Shown here: positions 19,354-27,961 of the stretch, piece by piece
Numbering within the stretch: the stretch's first letter is position 1
Layout: every line of letters begins with the position of its first letter
Source: Polynucleobacter sp. 78F-HAINBA
GTDB lineage: Bacteria; Pseudomonadota; Gammaproteobacteria; Burkholderiales; Burkholderiaceae
Length of the DNA stretch: 64,000 nucleotides
Assembly (NCBI RefSeq): GCF_018882325.1
Contig: NZ_JACVOQ010000003.1
Coordinates: 215,389-279,388 of the forward strand
Direction: 5' to 3'
Translations under genes and position numbers: made by a program
The notes under the pieces: model-generated
Database searches by the model: none
Told to the model about the DNA's origin: nothing
The model's input: the letters and a program-made list of their open reading frames with translations, nothing else

Positions 19354-21102
19354 ATGTTTAATTTATCTCGCTTAGTTGCCTTATTAATATTCTCGTTGCA
19401 ATTAGGTGTGGCGAGTGCAGCAGCACTTTATCCGATTGATAATGCCGCAATTTTGCTGGGATCCCAATTTGATATCAAAATTGAGTTCGATGGAGCAGCT
19501 ACGCCGGAAGAGTTAGAAATCCAGCTGAATGGGGCTCCCATTTCTAAGCTTGTTAAACAGCAGCCCACTTTCATTTCTATTGAATCGGGAAAGGGTAGCT
19601 CCTTAATTTATCGTGATGTTCAATTAAATCAGGCTGGAAAATACATCCTGACTGCAAAATCTAGCCAACAAGCCTTACAGGTTTCCTGGGATGTCTATGC
19701 TAGCGGGCCGAGGAGGGTTAAGAATGTCATCCTATTTATTGGCGATGGTATGACTATTGCAAATCGAACTTCAGCACGTGTATTTTCAAAAGGAATCTCT
19801 GAAGGGAAATATCAAGGCAAGCTGTCATTCGACGATATGCCCAATACTGCCTTGATCGGTACATCCGGCTCCGATTCTTTGATAACGGATTCAGCAAACT
19901 CAATGAGTGCATACACAACCGGTCACAAGACTGCCGTGAATGCAATGGGCGTTTATGTGTCCAGGGCTTCAGATAACTTGTCTCATCCGAAGGTTGAGAC
20001 AATCGCAGAATTAATCAAGCGTAAAACAAAAATGTCAGTTGGCATAGTTTCAGATGCTGAGCTTCAGGATGCCACTCCTGGTGCGCTAGTTGCCCACACC
20101 CGAAGACGGGCTGATAAATCCTATATTGCCGATCAACTTCTGGCAAGTGGGGCGGAGGTCATCTTAGGTGGTGGCTCCGCTTATTTTTACCCTCAGTCCA
20201 ATAAGGGTTCAAAGCGCAAGGATGAGAAAAATCTTGTCGAACAATTTAAAGCTAATGGCTATGAGATTAGCTTTGATAAAGACGAGTTAATTAAGGCTGG
20301 AAATGCCGCAAGCACCAAAAAACTATTTGGTGTTTTTCATCCTGACAATATGGATGGATCGCTAGACCGATTCTTTTTGAAGAAAAATACTGTCGAACAA
20401 TATCCAAATCAACCTGATCTAACGGATATGACAAGATCTGCCATCAATGTACTGTCCAAAAACCCAAATGGTTTTTTCTTGATGGTTGAGGCCGCCTTGA
20501 TTGATAAGTTTAACCACCCCTTGGATTGGGAGCGTGCGGCTTTTGATACCATCATGTTGAGTAATGCGGTACAAATTGCTAAAGACTTTGCGAAAACCCA
20601 TCCTGATACATTAATTATTGTGACCCCAGATCATACGCACAGTGGATCCATTAGCGGTGTTGTTCATGATGCTAAGCCAGGACCTTTGCGGGAAAAGGTT
20701 GGTGTGTACGCGGAGGCGGGTTATCCAAACTACCCTAAGGCCAACGTGGAAGGTTATCCGAACCAGATTGATGTCTCTAAGCGTTTGGCATTCTTTTATG
20801 GAAATTATCCTGATCACTATGAGACCCTTCATCCTAAGCTTGATGCTACGTTTAAGCCGGCAGTGAAAGATGAGGCGGGCAAGTATGTCGCCAATCCTAA
20901 GTACATTCAGATGCAAGAGGATGCAATCCATATGCCAGGCAATTTACCTTCAAACCAATCGGTTGGTGTTCATACCGCAGATGACGCTGTACTTAATGCC
21001 ATGGGCCCTGGTTCGGAAAAGTTTCGGGGCTTTATGGATAACACCGAGGTGTTTAGGGTTATGGTTGATACCCTAGGTCTAGGAAGTAGTAAATCTAAAT
21101 GA
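19354..21102 (+). CDS. phoA: Alkaline phosphatase, PhoA type
   Basis: 582-aa precursor with a signal peptide (about 1-23). Metal and nucleophile motifs: VILFIGDGMTIANRTSARV, the phosphorylated serine in TDSANSMSAYTTGHKT, FLMVEAALIDKFNH, IVTPDHTHSG and a C-terminal H in SVGVHTADDAV. It releases inorganic phosphate from organic esters in the periplasm. An N-terminal region of about 120 residues before the catalytic domain looks like an Ig-like beta module, unlike E. coli PhoA. No clear PHO box lies directly upstream. Confidence 0.9.
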   Translation: MFNLSRLVALLIFSLQLGVASAAALYPIDNAAILLGSQFDIKIEFDGAATPEELEIQLNGAPISKLVKQQPTFISIESGKGSSLIYRDVQLNQAGKYILTAKSSQQALQVSWDVYASGPRRVKNVILFIGDGMTIANRTSARVFSKGISEGKYQGKLSFDDMPNTALIGTSGSDSLITDSANSMSAYTTGHKTAVNAMGVYVSRASDNLSHPKVETIAELIKRKTKMSVGIVSDAELQDATPGALVAHTRRRADKSYIADQLLASGAEVILGGGSAYFYPQSNKGSKRKDEKNLVEQFKANGYEISFDKDELIKAGNAASTKKLFGVFHPDNMDGSLDRFFLKKNTVEQYPNQPDLTDMTRSAINVLSKNPNGFFLMVEAALIDKFNHPLDWERAAFDTIMLSNAVQIAKDFAKTHPDTLIIVTPDHTHSGSISGVVHDAKPGPLREKVGVYAEAGYPNYPKANVEGYPNQIDVSKRLAFFYGNYPDHYETLHPKLDATFKPAVKDEAGKYVANPKYIQMQEDAIHMPGNLPSNQSVGVHTADDAVLNAMGPGSEKFRGFMDNTEVFRVMVDTLGLGSSKSK

Positions 21103-21115
21103 GCGTATTAGCTTG

Positions 21116-21832
21116 ATGGAGTTCTTAAATAATATTAACTTGATCTCGTTGGCTGACACGGCTGTCAGTCTTTCGGCTGCCTTTATTTTTGGTGGGTTCA
21201 TTGGGCTTGAGCGCCAATTTCGTCAACGTACCGCAGGCTTAAGGACCAACATTCTGGTCGCCTTAGGGGCCGCAATATTTGTGGATGCAGCAAATAGATT
21301 GGTGGGGCATGAGGGCGCCGTACACGTTATGGCCTATGTTGTTTCGGGCATTGGTTTCTTGGGCGCTGGCGTCATCATGCGCGAAGAGGGCAATGTCCGC
21401 GGAATCAATACCGCGGCCACGCTTTGGGGTTCTGGAGCGGTGGGTGCGCTGGCTGGTGCAGACCTGATTTTGGAGGCAGCCTTGGCTACATTATTTGTTT
21501 TAGCTGCAAATACATTGCTTCGCCCCATGGTGGGCCTGATTAATAGCCAACCTCTAGACACAGAGTCTGTTGAGGTTACAAATTCCGTTTACATCATTAC
21601 TCCAAAATATTCCCAAAAAATAGCTCTAAAGTACTTTATTGAGGCCCTAGAAGCTGCTGGATATCAAACTCGGGATATTGAGGTTCATCAGTTTGGTAAT
21701 GATGATGTCGAGATTCAGGCGGTATTGACCGCTACAGCAGTTGATGGCCTTCAAATGGATGGGTTGATTGCTAAATTAGCTGGTCTAGATTACGTTAGTC
21801 AAGCATTCTGGAGTCCAAGCACAACTGACTAG
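21116..21832 (+). CDS. MgtC/SapB family protein with C-terminal ACT-like domain
   Basis: 238 aa. Five TM segments with the MgtC signature FIFGGFIGLERQFRQRTAGL, RTNILVALGAAIFVDA and GIGFLGAGVIMREEGNVRG, followed by a soluble ACT-like domain (about 155-238). Full-length MgtC proteins have this layout. ATG 21116 is used; TTG 21113 is adjacent. It lies 13 bases after phoA and may be co-transcribed with it. Confidence 0.88.
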   Translation: MEFLNNINLISLADTAVSLSAAFIFGGFIGLERQFRQRTAGLRTNILVALGAAIFVDAANRLVGHEGAVHVMAYVVSGIGFLGAGVIMREEGNVRGINTAATLWGSGAVGALAGADLILEAALATLFVLAANTLLRPMVGLINSQPLDTESVEVTNSVYIITPKYSQKIALKYFIEALEAAGYQTRDIEVHQFGNDDVEIQAVLTATAVDGLQMDGLIAKLAGLDYVSQAFWSPSTTD

Positions 21833-21897
21833 TATTCCTCTCCCTTTCATATCGCGTTGTCTTGTTCCTGAAACATTAGGAGTTCAGTATTCAAAAG

Positions 21898-22110
21898 GTG
21901 AATACTTTATCTAAAAACCAGCACTCCATCATTACCTGTCCTACCTGCCAAGGTCATGAGATTCTTGAAATCCCCAGTGGATATTCTCAGCATCTCTATC
22001 GCTGCCCGTCTTGCAGCATCATTCTTAAGCCAAAGTCTGGTGATTGCTGTATTTTTTGTAGTTTTGGTAGTCTTGATTGCTCAAGCTCGGAGCAAAACTT
22101 AGCGGCTTAG
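21898..22110 (+). CDS. GDCCVxC-type small zinc-ribbon protein
   Basis: 70 aa with CPTCQG and CPSC pairs of a zinc ribbon and the motif GDCCIFCSFG near residues 47-56, matching the small family named GDCCVxC domain-containing (seleno)proteins, whose role is unknown. Here all positions are Cys; there is no in-frame TGA. Start GTG 21898, with AGGAG 15 bases upstream and AAAAGG immediately before. It sits alone between mgtC and ppx. Confidence 0.65.
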   Translation: MNTLSKNQHSIITCPTCQGHEILEIPSGYSQHLYRCPSCSIILKPKSGDCCIFCSFGSLDCSSSEQNLAA

Positions 22111-22135
22111 ATAATTACCAGTAGACTACGGCTTG

Positions 22136-22154
22136 GTTTCATGAATGTGTCACG
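22136..22154 (+). promoter_or_regulatory. Candidate PHO box upstream of ppx
   Basis: GTTTCATGAATGTGTCACG matches the PhoB consensus at 14 of 19 positions, with both 7-base half-sites recognisable. It ends 55 bases before the ppx start. Confidence 0.55.
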
Positions 22155-22209
22155 TTATTTTCATAAAATAGACATATTCAAATAAATTAGCCTAGTTATT
22201 GGGAATATT

Positions 22210-23775
22210 TTGGCCCTTTTTAAAGACTTCTCCGCAAAACAATCCTCTGACTTGGTCGCAGCTGTCGATTTAGGTTCCAATAGTTTTCGCATGTTGGTGG
22301 CCCAAGTTGTTAAGACACCTTCTGGTACTCAGCTTCGTCCAATCGATACGCTGCGCGAATCTGTCCGCCTTGCGGCTGGATTGACCGATAGCAAGCTATT
22401 GGGCAATGACGCCTATCAGCGGGGCATCTCAGCTCTTCATCGCTTTGGGGAGCGTATTAGGGGTTTTGACCCCTCTAGGGTTCGAGCGGTTGCTACCAAT
22501 ACATTGCGAGTGGCCAAAAATGCCGCGAATTTTGTCCGGGATGCTGAAGAGGCTCTAGGTTTTCCCATTGAGGTGATTGCCGGTGTAGAGGAAGCTCGAC
22601 TGATTTATATTGGGGCAGCCCATGAGGTTTCATCGGTCCAAGGAAATCGTTTGGTAGTTGATATCGGCGGTGGCTCGACTGAGTTGATCATTGGCAAGGG
22701 ATACGAGCCAAAGCTGATGGAAAGTCTTTATATTGGTTGCGTTTCCCACAGCTTGCGCTTTTTCCCAAAAGGTAATATTGATGCGCATGCCTTTAAGGAG
22801 GCCGAGTTGGCTGCGCGCCGTGAGATTCAGGTGATTTCTGGCGCCTATTTAAAAAGCGGTTGGAAGCAGGTCATTGGCTCATCTGGTACAGCACGTGCCT
22901 TAGCTGATTTGATTGCTGAAAATAATTTTAATTGCCATGTCGATGAAGGTCTGACTATGGGTCGTGTTAATGGCTCCAGCGGATTAATCACGCGTGATGG
23001 CCTCAAGGCCATGAAAAAACATCTGCTCAAATATGAGCACATAAGCCAAGTTGAGTTACTTGGTCTTAAGGATGATCGACGTGCCGTTTGGCCTGGCGGT
23101 TTGGCGATTATGATTGCCGTCTTCGATGAGCTTGGTATTGAGAGTATGGAGGTTACCGATGCCGCTTTACGTGTTGGTGTCCTGTATGACTTATTGGGGC
23201 GCTCGCAACATGAGGACATGCGCTTTGTGACGGTAGAACAATTTATGCAACGCTATGCTGTAGATCGGGATCAGGCAAGGCGAGTAGGGCACCATGCTGC
23301 AGAATTTTTAGCTCAATTGCCAAAGCCTGACTCTGAAAGTAGATCCGACAACATTGCACTACTTCAGTGGGCTGCCAACCTTCACGAAATTGGCCTTTCG
23401 ATTTCTCATAATGGTTATCACAAGCATTCTGCATATATTGCTGGTAATGCAGATATGCCAGGATTTTCTAAGAACGATCAAGCCAGATTGGCTGCGCTAT
23501 TAATAGGGCATACCGGAAAGTTAGGAAAGTTGGCCAATAACCCCAGCTTCAAAGATTGGCGCATGCTATTTTGCTTGCGTTTAGCCCAGGCCCTATGCAG
23601 AGGCAGAAGTGATGTTAATTTGCCTAAAGTTAAAGTGTCTGAGCATGACGGATCTTACTTAGTTAGTCTCTCGAAAGACTGGGCAAGAGAGCATCCCTTA
23701 ACTGAATTTAGTCTACTAAAAGAAGCCGCCGAATGGGATCGTATCGGCCGGCCATACAAAGTAAGTTTGAAGTAA
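22210..23775 (+). CDS. ppx: Exopolyphosphatase (Ppx/GppA family)
   Basis: 521 aa. N-terminal ASKHA fold: phosphate loop AAVDLGSNSFRMLVAQV (about 18-34), ATNTLRVAKN and the second phosphate motif VVDIGGGSTELIIGKG, followed by the C-terminal HD-like helical domain (about 310-500) with LHEIGLSISHNGYHKHS. It cleaves terminal phosphate from polyphosphate. Start TTG 22210 with GGGAA five bases before; the family residues right after exclude a later start. Preceded by a candidate PHO box and convergent with the lipid-remodelling cluster. Confidence 0.93.
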   Translation: MALFKDFSAKQSSDLVAAVDLGSNSFRMLVAQVVKTPSGTQLRPIDTLRESVRLAAGLTDSKLLGNDAYQRGISALHRFGERIRGFDPSRVRAVATNTLRVAKNAANFVRDAEEALGFPIEVIAGVEEARLIYIGAAHEVSSVQGNRLVVDIGGGSTELIIGKGYEPKLMESLYIGCVSHSLRFFPKGNIDAHAFKEAELAARREIQVISGAYLKSGWKQVIGSSGTARALADLIAENNFNCHVDEGLTMGRVNGSSGLITRDGLKAMKKHLLKYEHISQVELLGLKDDRRAVWPGGLAIMIAVFDELGIESMEVTDAALRVGVLYDLLGRSQHEDMRFVTVEQFMQRYAVDRDQARRVGHHAAEFLAQLPKPDSESRSDNIALLQWAANLHEIGLSISHNGYHKHSAYIAGNADMPGFSKNDQARLAALLIGHTGKLGKLANNPSFKDWRMLFCLRLAQALCRGRSDVNLPKVKVSEHDGSYLVSLSKDWAREHPLTEFSLLKEAAEWDRIGRPYKVSLK

Positions 23776-23779
23776 TTGA

Positions 23780-23808
23780 TTAGGGGGTGTTCAACCCCCT
23801 AACTTTCT
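23780..23808. terminator. Intrinsic terminator between ppx and olsB-like gene
   Basis: TTAGGGGGT pairs perfectly with ACCCCCTAA (9 bp, 5-base loop) followed on the plus strand by CTTTCTT. It lies between convergent genes. Confidence 0.75.
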
Positions 23809-24746
23809 TACAGGCCCAAGAAATGCTTCGCGTAACGTGGATTAATTTCTGAAAGGCGCAGCATTGTCAAAACGTCTGCAGTATTAAAGTCTGGATCCCA
23901 AGCGGGTGCGCTACAAATCTTGGCGCCTAATTTGAGGTAGCCCTTAATCAAAGGTGGCGGCTCCACTTCTAGACCGCCGTTTAGTCGGTCCAGTGGTAAG
24001 GGTAGGCGAGGGAATGCATGATTTTCTACTGGCGCCATTTGCTCATTGCTCAGAGAGTTATAGAGGCTTGCTGCGAAGTGACCGCCATCAGCCATTGGGA
24101 TGCTCGCACAACCCAACATGATTTCATAATTATGCTTTTGCATATACTGTGCCAAACCACTCCACAGAGCCATTATGACTGCGCCAGAGCGGTAATCGGC
24201 ATGTACACAAGATCTGCCAAGCTCAACCATCTTTGGGCGTAAGTGATTTAAGCGTGATAAATCAAACTCAGAATCAGAGTACAGGCGACCAATCTCCATA
24301 GCCTTATGTGGTGGGAGAACGCGATAGGTTCCTACTACCTTGAGTGACTCTTGATCGCGAATTAGGAGATGATCGCAATAGGCATCAAACTCATCAACAT
24401 CGAGACCCTCAGAATTGGCCGGTAGGTTTGCGCCCATCTCCTCTGCAAATACCTTGTAGCGCAAGCGCTGAGCTTCTTTAATTTCACTTGGATTACTTGC
24501 CCAGGTGATTTGAAAGGCAGGGCGTTTAGGTTTTGAAGTTGCCTTATCGACTTGAATAGGCTCTATCGCTGTTAATTCAGCGCGAGTTCGCAAGGCAAAT
24601 TTTTTGCCAAATAGCTTTTTAGCAATCTTTTTGGAAAATAACTTCTTAAGCGCTTCGGCTTTATGTTTTTTTAATTTTCTTGGTTTACCTTCAAAACGGG
24701 AATTGAAGATATCGAATGCGCCTAATGGGTTTGGAATATCAGACAT
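23808..24746 (-). CDS. OlsB-like GNAT acyltransferase (ornithine lipid synthesis candidate)
   Basis: 312 aa. A basic N-terminal stretch, then a GNAT core of the OlsB/hemolysin-type family: EAQRLRYKVFAEEMG, DVDEFDAYCDHLLIRD, VVGTYRVLPP and VELGRSCVHADYRSGAVIMA. OlsB transfers a 3-hydroxyacyl chain from ACP to ornithine to give lyso-ornithine lipid, a phosphorus-free membrane lipid precursor. The C-terminal DPDFNTADVLTMLRLSEINP is found in this family. Last gene of the minus-strand cluster behind dgkA; an OlsA-like gene lies 3 kb away. Substrate assignment is inferred from context. Confidence 0.7.
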   Translation of the reverse strand: MSDIPNPLGAFDIFNSRFEGKPRKLKKHKAEALKKLFSKKIAKKLFGKKFALRTRAELTAIEPIQVDKATSKPKRPAFQITWASNPSEIKEAQRLRYKVFAEEMGANLPANSEGLDVDEFDAYCDHLLIRDQESLKVVGTYRVLPPHKAMEIGRLYSDSEFDLSRLNHLRPKMVELGRSCVHADYRSGAVIMALWSGLAQYMQKHNYEIMLGCASIPMADGGHFAASLYNSLSNEQMAPVENHAFPRLPLPLDRLNGGLEVEPPPLIKGYLKLGAKICSAPAWDPDFNTADVLTMLRLSEINPRYAKHFLGL

Positions 24747-24791
24747 AGTTTTCCTTAATGTGTATTTTGAGATCGTAAGTGCACTGCATGA

Positions 24792-25193
24792 CTAATTGAT
24801 GACAAGCGGTATGCAAATCGTTGCCCAGAATGCAGTTGCAATGAGAAGGGAGAGCATGACAGCGGCTGACCCAAAATCTTTAGCTCTTTTGGAGAGATCA
24901 TGATGATCAAATGAGATCCGATCAATTGCTGCTTCAACGCTGGAATTGAGTAGTTCAACTACCAAAACCATAATTAGTGAAGAGATGAGGGCGCATTTCT
25001 CAAGAGGGCTAATGGGCAAGAAAAATGCAATAGGAGAGAGTACGGCTAGTAAAGTCAATTCTTGTCTAAATGCACTCTCTTCTTTGAATGCGTATACAAA
25101 TCCACACCACGAATTTTTTGCTGCATACCAGGCTCGAGCGAACCCACGATTTCCTTTGTGTGGATTTTGATTAATGTTGTAAGGTGTAGTCAA
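24792..25193 (-). CDS. dgkA: Diacylglycerol kinase DgkA
   Basis: 133 aa, three TM helices. Signature residues: KNSWCGFVYAFKEESAFRQE and the catalytic helix VVELLNSSVEAAIDRISFDHH, then SKRAKDFGSAAVML. It phosphorylates diacylglycerol to phosphatidate. Next to a PlcP-like phospholipase it would recycle the diacylglycerol produced by phospholipid breakdown. Eight bases from the glycosyltransferase. Confidence 0.93.
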   Translation of the reverse strand: MTTPYNINQNPHKGNRGFARAWYAAKNSWCGFVYAFKEESAFRQELTLLAVLSPIAFFLPISPLEKCALISSLIMVLVVELLNSSVEAAIDRISFDHHDLSKRAKDFGSAAVMLSLLIATAFWATICIPLVIN

Positions 25194-25201
25194 AGTAAAC
25201 C

Positions 25202-26230
25202 TTAGGCTAATGCTGTAATGTGAACTTCTGTTGACGGTACTGGCTTAAGGTGATTTGCGAACTGCTCGGATGCTGCGCGCCAGGAGAACTTCTCGGCATG
25301 CGCTCTAGCGACTTCGCGAGGAATTTTCAAGGCCTGAAGGCAGGCTTCCCGGAGATCTTCATGCATTGCACCAGCTGGCGAGCTCCCTAGGACATCAATT
25401 GGACCGGTTACTGGGTAGGCGGCCACTGGCGTGCCGCAGGCCATCGCTTCGAGTAAAACCAAGCCAAAGGTATCGGTCTTGCTAGGAAATACAAATACAT
25501 CAGCTGCCGCATAAACCTTGGCTAATTCGTGTTGTTGCAAGACGCCAAGATAATTAATGTCAGGATACTGTTCCTTGATGCCGGCCATGGCAGGGCCATC
25601 GCCAACAACCCATTTTGAGCCCGGAAGATCAATCTCTAGGAAGGCGTTGATATTCTTTTCAACTGCAACTCGACCAACGTAGAGAAAAATGGGGTGTGCT
25701 GTATTGAGCGCCTTGGAGTCTTGCATTTTGAAGATGTCCAAATCTACGCCACGTGACCACAGTACAACATTCGATAGGCCATATTTCTCTAGGTCATCCT
25801 TCACCACAATCGTTGGCGCCATTACTGCCATAGATGGACCGTGGAACCAGCGGATAAAGGCATAGGTGATGCCGAGCGGGATGCCTGTGCGGGCCTTGAC
25901 GTATTCAGGGAATCGAGTGTGGTAGGCGGTTGAGAATGGGAGTCTATTCTTCACCGCATAGGAGCGTGCTGATAAACCTAGGGGACCTTCCGTTGCAATA
26001 TGCATTGCATCTGGAGCAAATTCTTTAATGCGTCGAGCTACTTCCTTTCCTGGAAATAGGGAGAGGGCAATATCTGGGTAAGTAGGGCAGGGAATTGATT
26101 TGAATCCATTTGGGGTGATCATCTCAACCTCATGACCCATTGCAATTAATTCAGCACGAGTTTGTTTTAGTGTTCGCACCACTCCATTTACTTGTGGATC
26201 CCATGCGTCAGTAATGATCATAATTTTCAT
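25202..26230 (-). CDS. Glycosyltransferase family 4 protein (Agt-like glycolipid synthase candidate)
   Basis: 342 aa with the GT4 layout: N-terminal MKIMIITDAWDPQVNGVVRT, acceptor-side HIATEGPLGLSARSYA, and donor-binding PSKTDTFGLVLLEAMACGTP (E-x7-E) near 270-290. It overlaps the metallophosphoesterase gene upstream by four bases. PlcP-Agt pairs in alphaproteobacteria and marine bacteria convert phospholipids to glycolipids under phosphate starvation; here the same pair sits under a candidate PHO box. It would transfer a sugar to diacylglycerol at the inner membrane. Mannosyl or glucosyl donor unknown. Confidence 0.75.
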   Translation of the reverse strand: MKIMIITDAWDPQVNGVVRTLKQTRAELIAMGHEVEMITPNGFKSIPCPTYPDIALSLFPGKEVARRIKEFAPDAMHIATEGPLGLSARSYAVKNRLPFSTAYHTRFPEYVKARTGIPLGITYAFIRWFHGPSMAVMAPTIVVKDDLEKYGLSNVVLWSRGVDLDIFKMQDSKALNTAHPIFLYVGRVAVEKNINAFLEIDLPGSKWVVGDGPAMAGIKEQYPDINYLGVLQQHELAKVYAAADVFVFPSKTDTFGLVLLEAMACGTPVAAYPVTGPIDVLGSSPAGAMHEDLREACLQALKIPREVARAHAEKFSWRAASEQFANHLKPVPSTEVHITALA

Positions 26231-27036
26231 AAGGCAGCCTCTTTAATGAGAGATTCAACAACGGGTTGGAGAGTAATTTCGGGGCTTACAACTGGGTCGC
26301 CCTTGATGTGAGTCCAGTAAATGATTTTGAGTTCGCCGGTTGTCGTTTCAACAAGCGCAGAAAGGCTTTCAACCCAGTCGCCATCGTTGCAGTAAAGGAG
26401 TCCATCGATCTCACGAATTTCAGCTTTGTGGATATGACCACATACCACGCCATCACAATCGCGTAAACGCGCTTCTCTGGCCATGATGTGTTCGAAATCG
26501 GCTATGTAACTTACTGCGTTTTTAACTTGATGTTTTAAGTATTGCGAAAGAGACCAATACTGCAGGCCCATTTTGACCCGCAGCATATTGAAATAGCGGT
26601 TGATATATAAAATAAAGGAGTAGAGAGAGTCGCCTACATAAGCTAGCCACTTTGCGTATTGCATCACACCATCGAACAGATCACCATGGGTAACCCAGAG
26701 TTTTCTACCATCTAGCGTTGTATGAATAACCTCTTCTTGAACTTTAATATCGCCAAAAGACATGCCGAAGTATTGACGTGCAGCTTCGTCATGATTACCA
26801 GGGATGTAAATGACCTCGGCACCTTTTCGGGCTTTACGTAGTAACTTTTGGACTACGTCATTGTGGGCTTGAGGCCAGTAAAATGATTGCTTAAGGCGCC
26901 AGCCGTCGATAATGTCCCCGACCAGATAAAATTTATCTGCCTCATTGTGTTTTAGAAAATCGAGAAGGTAGTTTGCCTGACACCCTGATGTTCCTAGGTG
27001 TACATCTGAAATCCAGATAGCTCTGTAATGCATCAT
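26227..27036 (-). CDS. plcP: PlcP-like metallophosphoesterase (phospholipase C candidate; LpxH-like fold)
   Basis: 269 aa. Calcineurin-like metal ligands: AIWISDVHLGTSGCQANYLL, FYLVGDIIDGWRL, IPGNHDEAARQYF, LWVTHGDLFDGV and VVCGHIHKAEI. Automatic pipelines often call this type UDP-2,3-diacylglucosamine diphosphatase, but the pairing with a downstream glycosyltransferase, DgkA and OlsB, plus a PHO box upstream, points to PlcP, which removes the head group of phospholipids. Its stop codon overlaps the glycosyltransferase start. LpxH remains the alternative. Confidence 0.72.
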   Translation of the reverse strand: MMHYRAIWISDVHLGTSGCQANYLLDFLKHNEADKFYLVGDIIDGWRLKQSFYWPQAHNDVVQKLLRKARKGAEVIYIPGNHDEAARQYFGMSFGDIKVQEEVIHTTLDGRKLWVTHGDLFDGVMQYAKWLAYVGDSLYSFILYINRYFNMLRVKMGLQYWSLSQYLKHQVKNAVSYIADFEHIMAREARLRDCDGVVCGHIHKAEIREIDGLLYCNDGDWVESLSALVETTTGELKIIYWTHIKGDPVVSPEITLQPVVESLIKEAAL

Positions 27037-27070
27037 GATTAAGCATTAAGCCTACTCAATATGTATGCAT

Positions 27071-27089
27071 CATGACACTTTTAAGTCAG
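27071..27089 (-). promoter_or_regulatory. Candidate PHO box upstream of plcP operon
   Basis: On the minus strand CTGACTTAAAAGTGTCATG matches the PhoB consensus at 14 of 19 positions and lies 35 bases before the plcP start. It sits in the 85-base divergent region shared with the OlsA-like gene, so it may act on both. Confidence 0.5.
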
Positions 27090-27121
27090 TTTGATGACTT
27101 GATTTATATTGTTGTTTCTAT

Positions 27122-27898
27122 ATGAATAAATTACCACCGACCATACATTTGCAACAGACCTCTAAATTCTTGAAGCTTTGTCATTGGTTCCAAATAGGGG
27201 CACACGTTCTTAGCGGGGTTTGCACTCTCTCTTTTGTCTTTCCATTTCTCAAGAGGCCTCATAAAGATCAAAAAATTCAACTATGGTCAAAGCGTCTCTT
27301 AAAAATATTTAATATCCATCTATCCATTCAGGGAGATCAGTTATTAATGGATTCTCCTTATCTAATGGCATCTAACCATATTTCATGGATAGATATTCAT
27401 GTCATCAATGCGTTCAAGCCCATTAGGTTTGTGGCTAAGTCGGAAGTAGAGGGGTGGCCAGTATTTGGGTGGATGGCTAAACAACTTGGCACCGTATTTA
27501 TTCGCCGGGATAGCTCTCGCCATGCAAGACAGGTGGTTGGTCAGATGGCCAAGGTTTTGCAAACCGAATCGATTTGCATCTTTCCTGAGGGCACCTCTAC
27601 TGTTGGAGAGTGTGTTTTGCCATTCAGGCCCAATTTATTTGAGGCGGCAATTGTTTCACGGGCCCCAGTTTTTCCTCTGGCGATCCAATATATTTCCAAG
27701 TCCACTGGAGAGCGAAGTGAAGCCCCGGCCTTTGTTGGTGATATGGGCTTGTTGGAGTCGATGGCCAACATTCTGAGTGCGCGTGATTTGCAGGCTACTT
27801 TGACAGTTTTGCCACCTTACGAGCATGACTTAGAGTCATCCTTTGATAGGAAGCAGCTAGCAGCCCATGCTCAGGAGCTGATTGCAAAGACCATTTAG
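27122..27898 (+). CDS. PlsC/OlsA-like 1-acylglycerol-type acyltransferase
   Basis: 258 aa, N-terminal hydrophobic anchor (about 22-43), then the acyltransferase blocks: NHISWIDIHVI (HX4D), GTVFIRRDSSRH, ICIFPEGTSTVGE and APVFPLAIQYI. Such enzymes acylate lysophosphatidate (PlsC) or lyso-ornithine lipid (OlsA). It is divergent from plcP and near an olsB-like gene, so OlsA is a reasonable guess; a general PlsC role is not excluded. Confidence 0.72.
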   Translation: MNKLPPTIHLQQTSKFLKLCHWFQIGAHVLSGVCTLSFVFPFLKRPHKDQKIQLWSKRLLKIFNIHLSIQGDQLLMDSPYLMASNHISWIDIHVINAFKPIRFVAKSEVEGWPVFGWMAKQLGTVFIRRDSSRHARQVVGQMAKVLQTESICIFPEGTSTVGECVLPFRPNLFEAAIVSRAPVFPLAIQYISKSTGERSEAPAFVGDMGLLESMANILSARDLQATLTVLPPYEHDLESSFDRKQLAAHAQELIAKTI

Positions 27899-27904
27899 CT
27901 GCAT

Positions 27905-27923
27905 TTGTAATAAAAGTGTCATA
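27905..27923 (+). promoter_or_regulatory. Candidate PHO box upstream of ppk2 (27962)
   Basis: TTGTAATAAAAGTGTCATA matches the PhoB consensus at 15 of 19 positions, 38 bases before the ppk2 start. Confidence 0.55.
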
Positions 27924-27961
27924 TCCTTGGGATACAAAGCTAGTATCGGTTTGAGGAAAAA

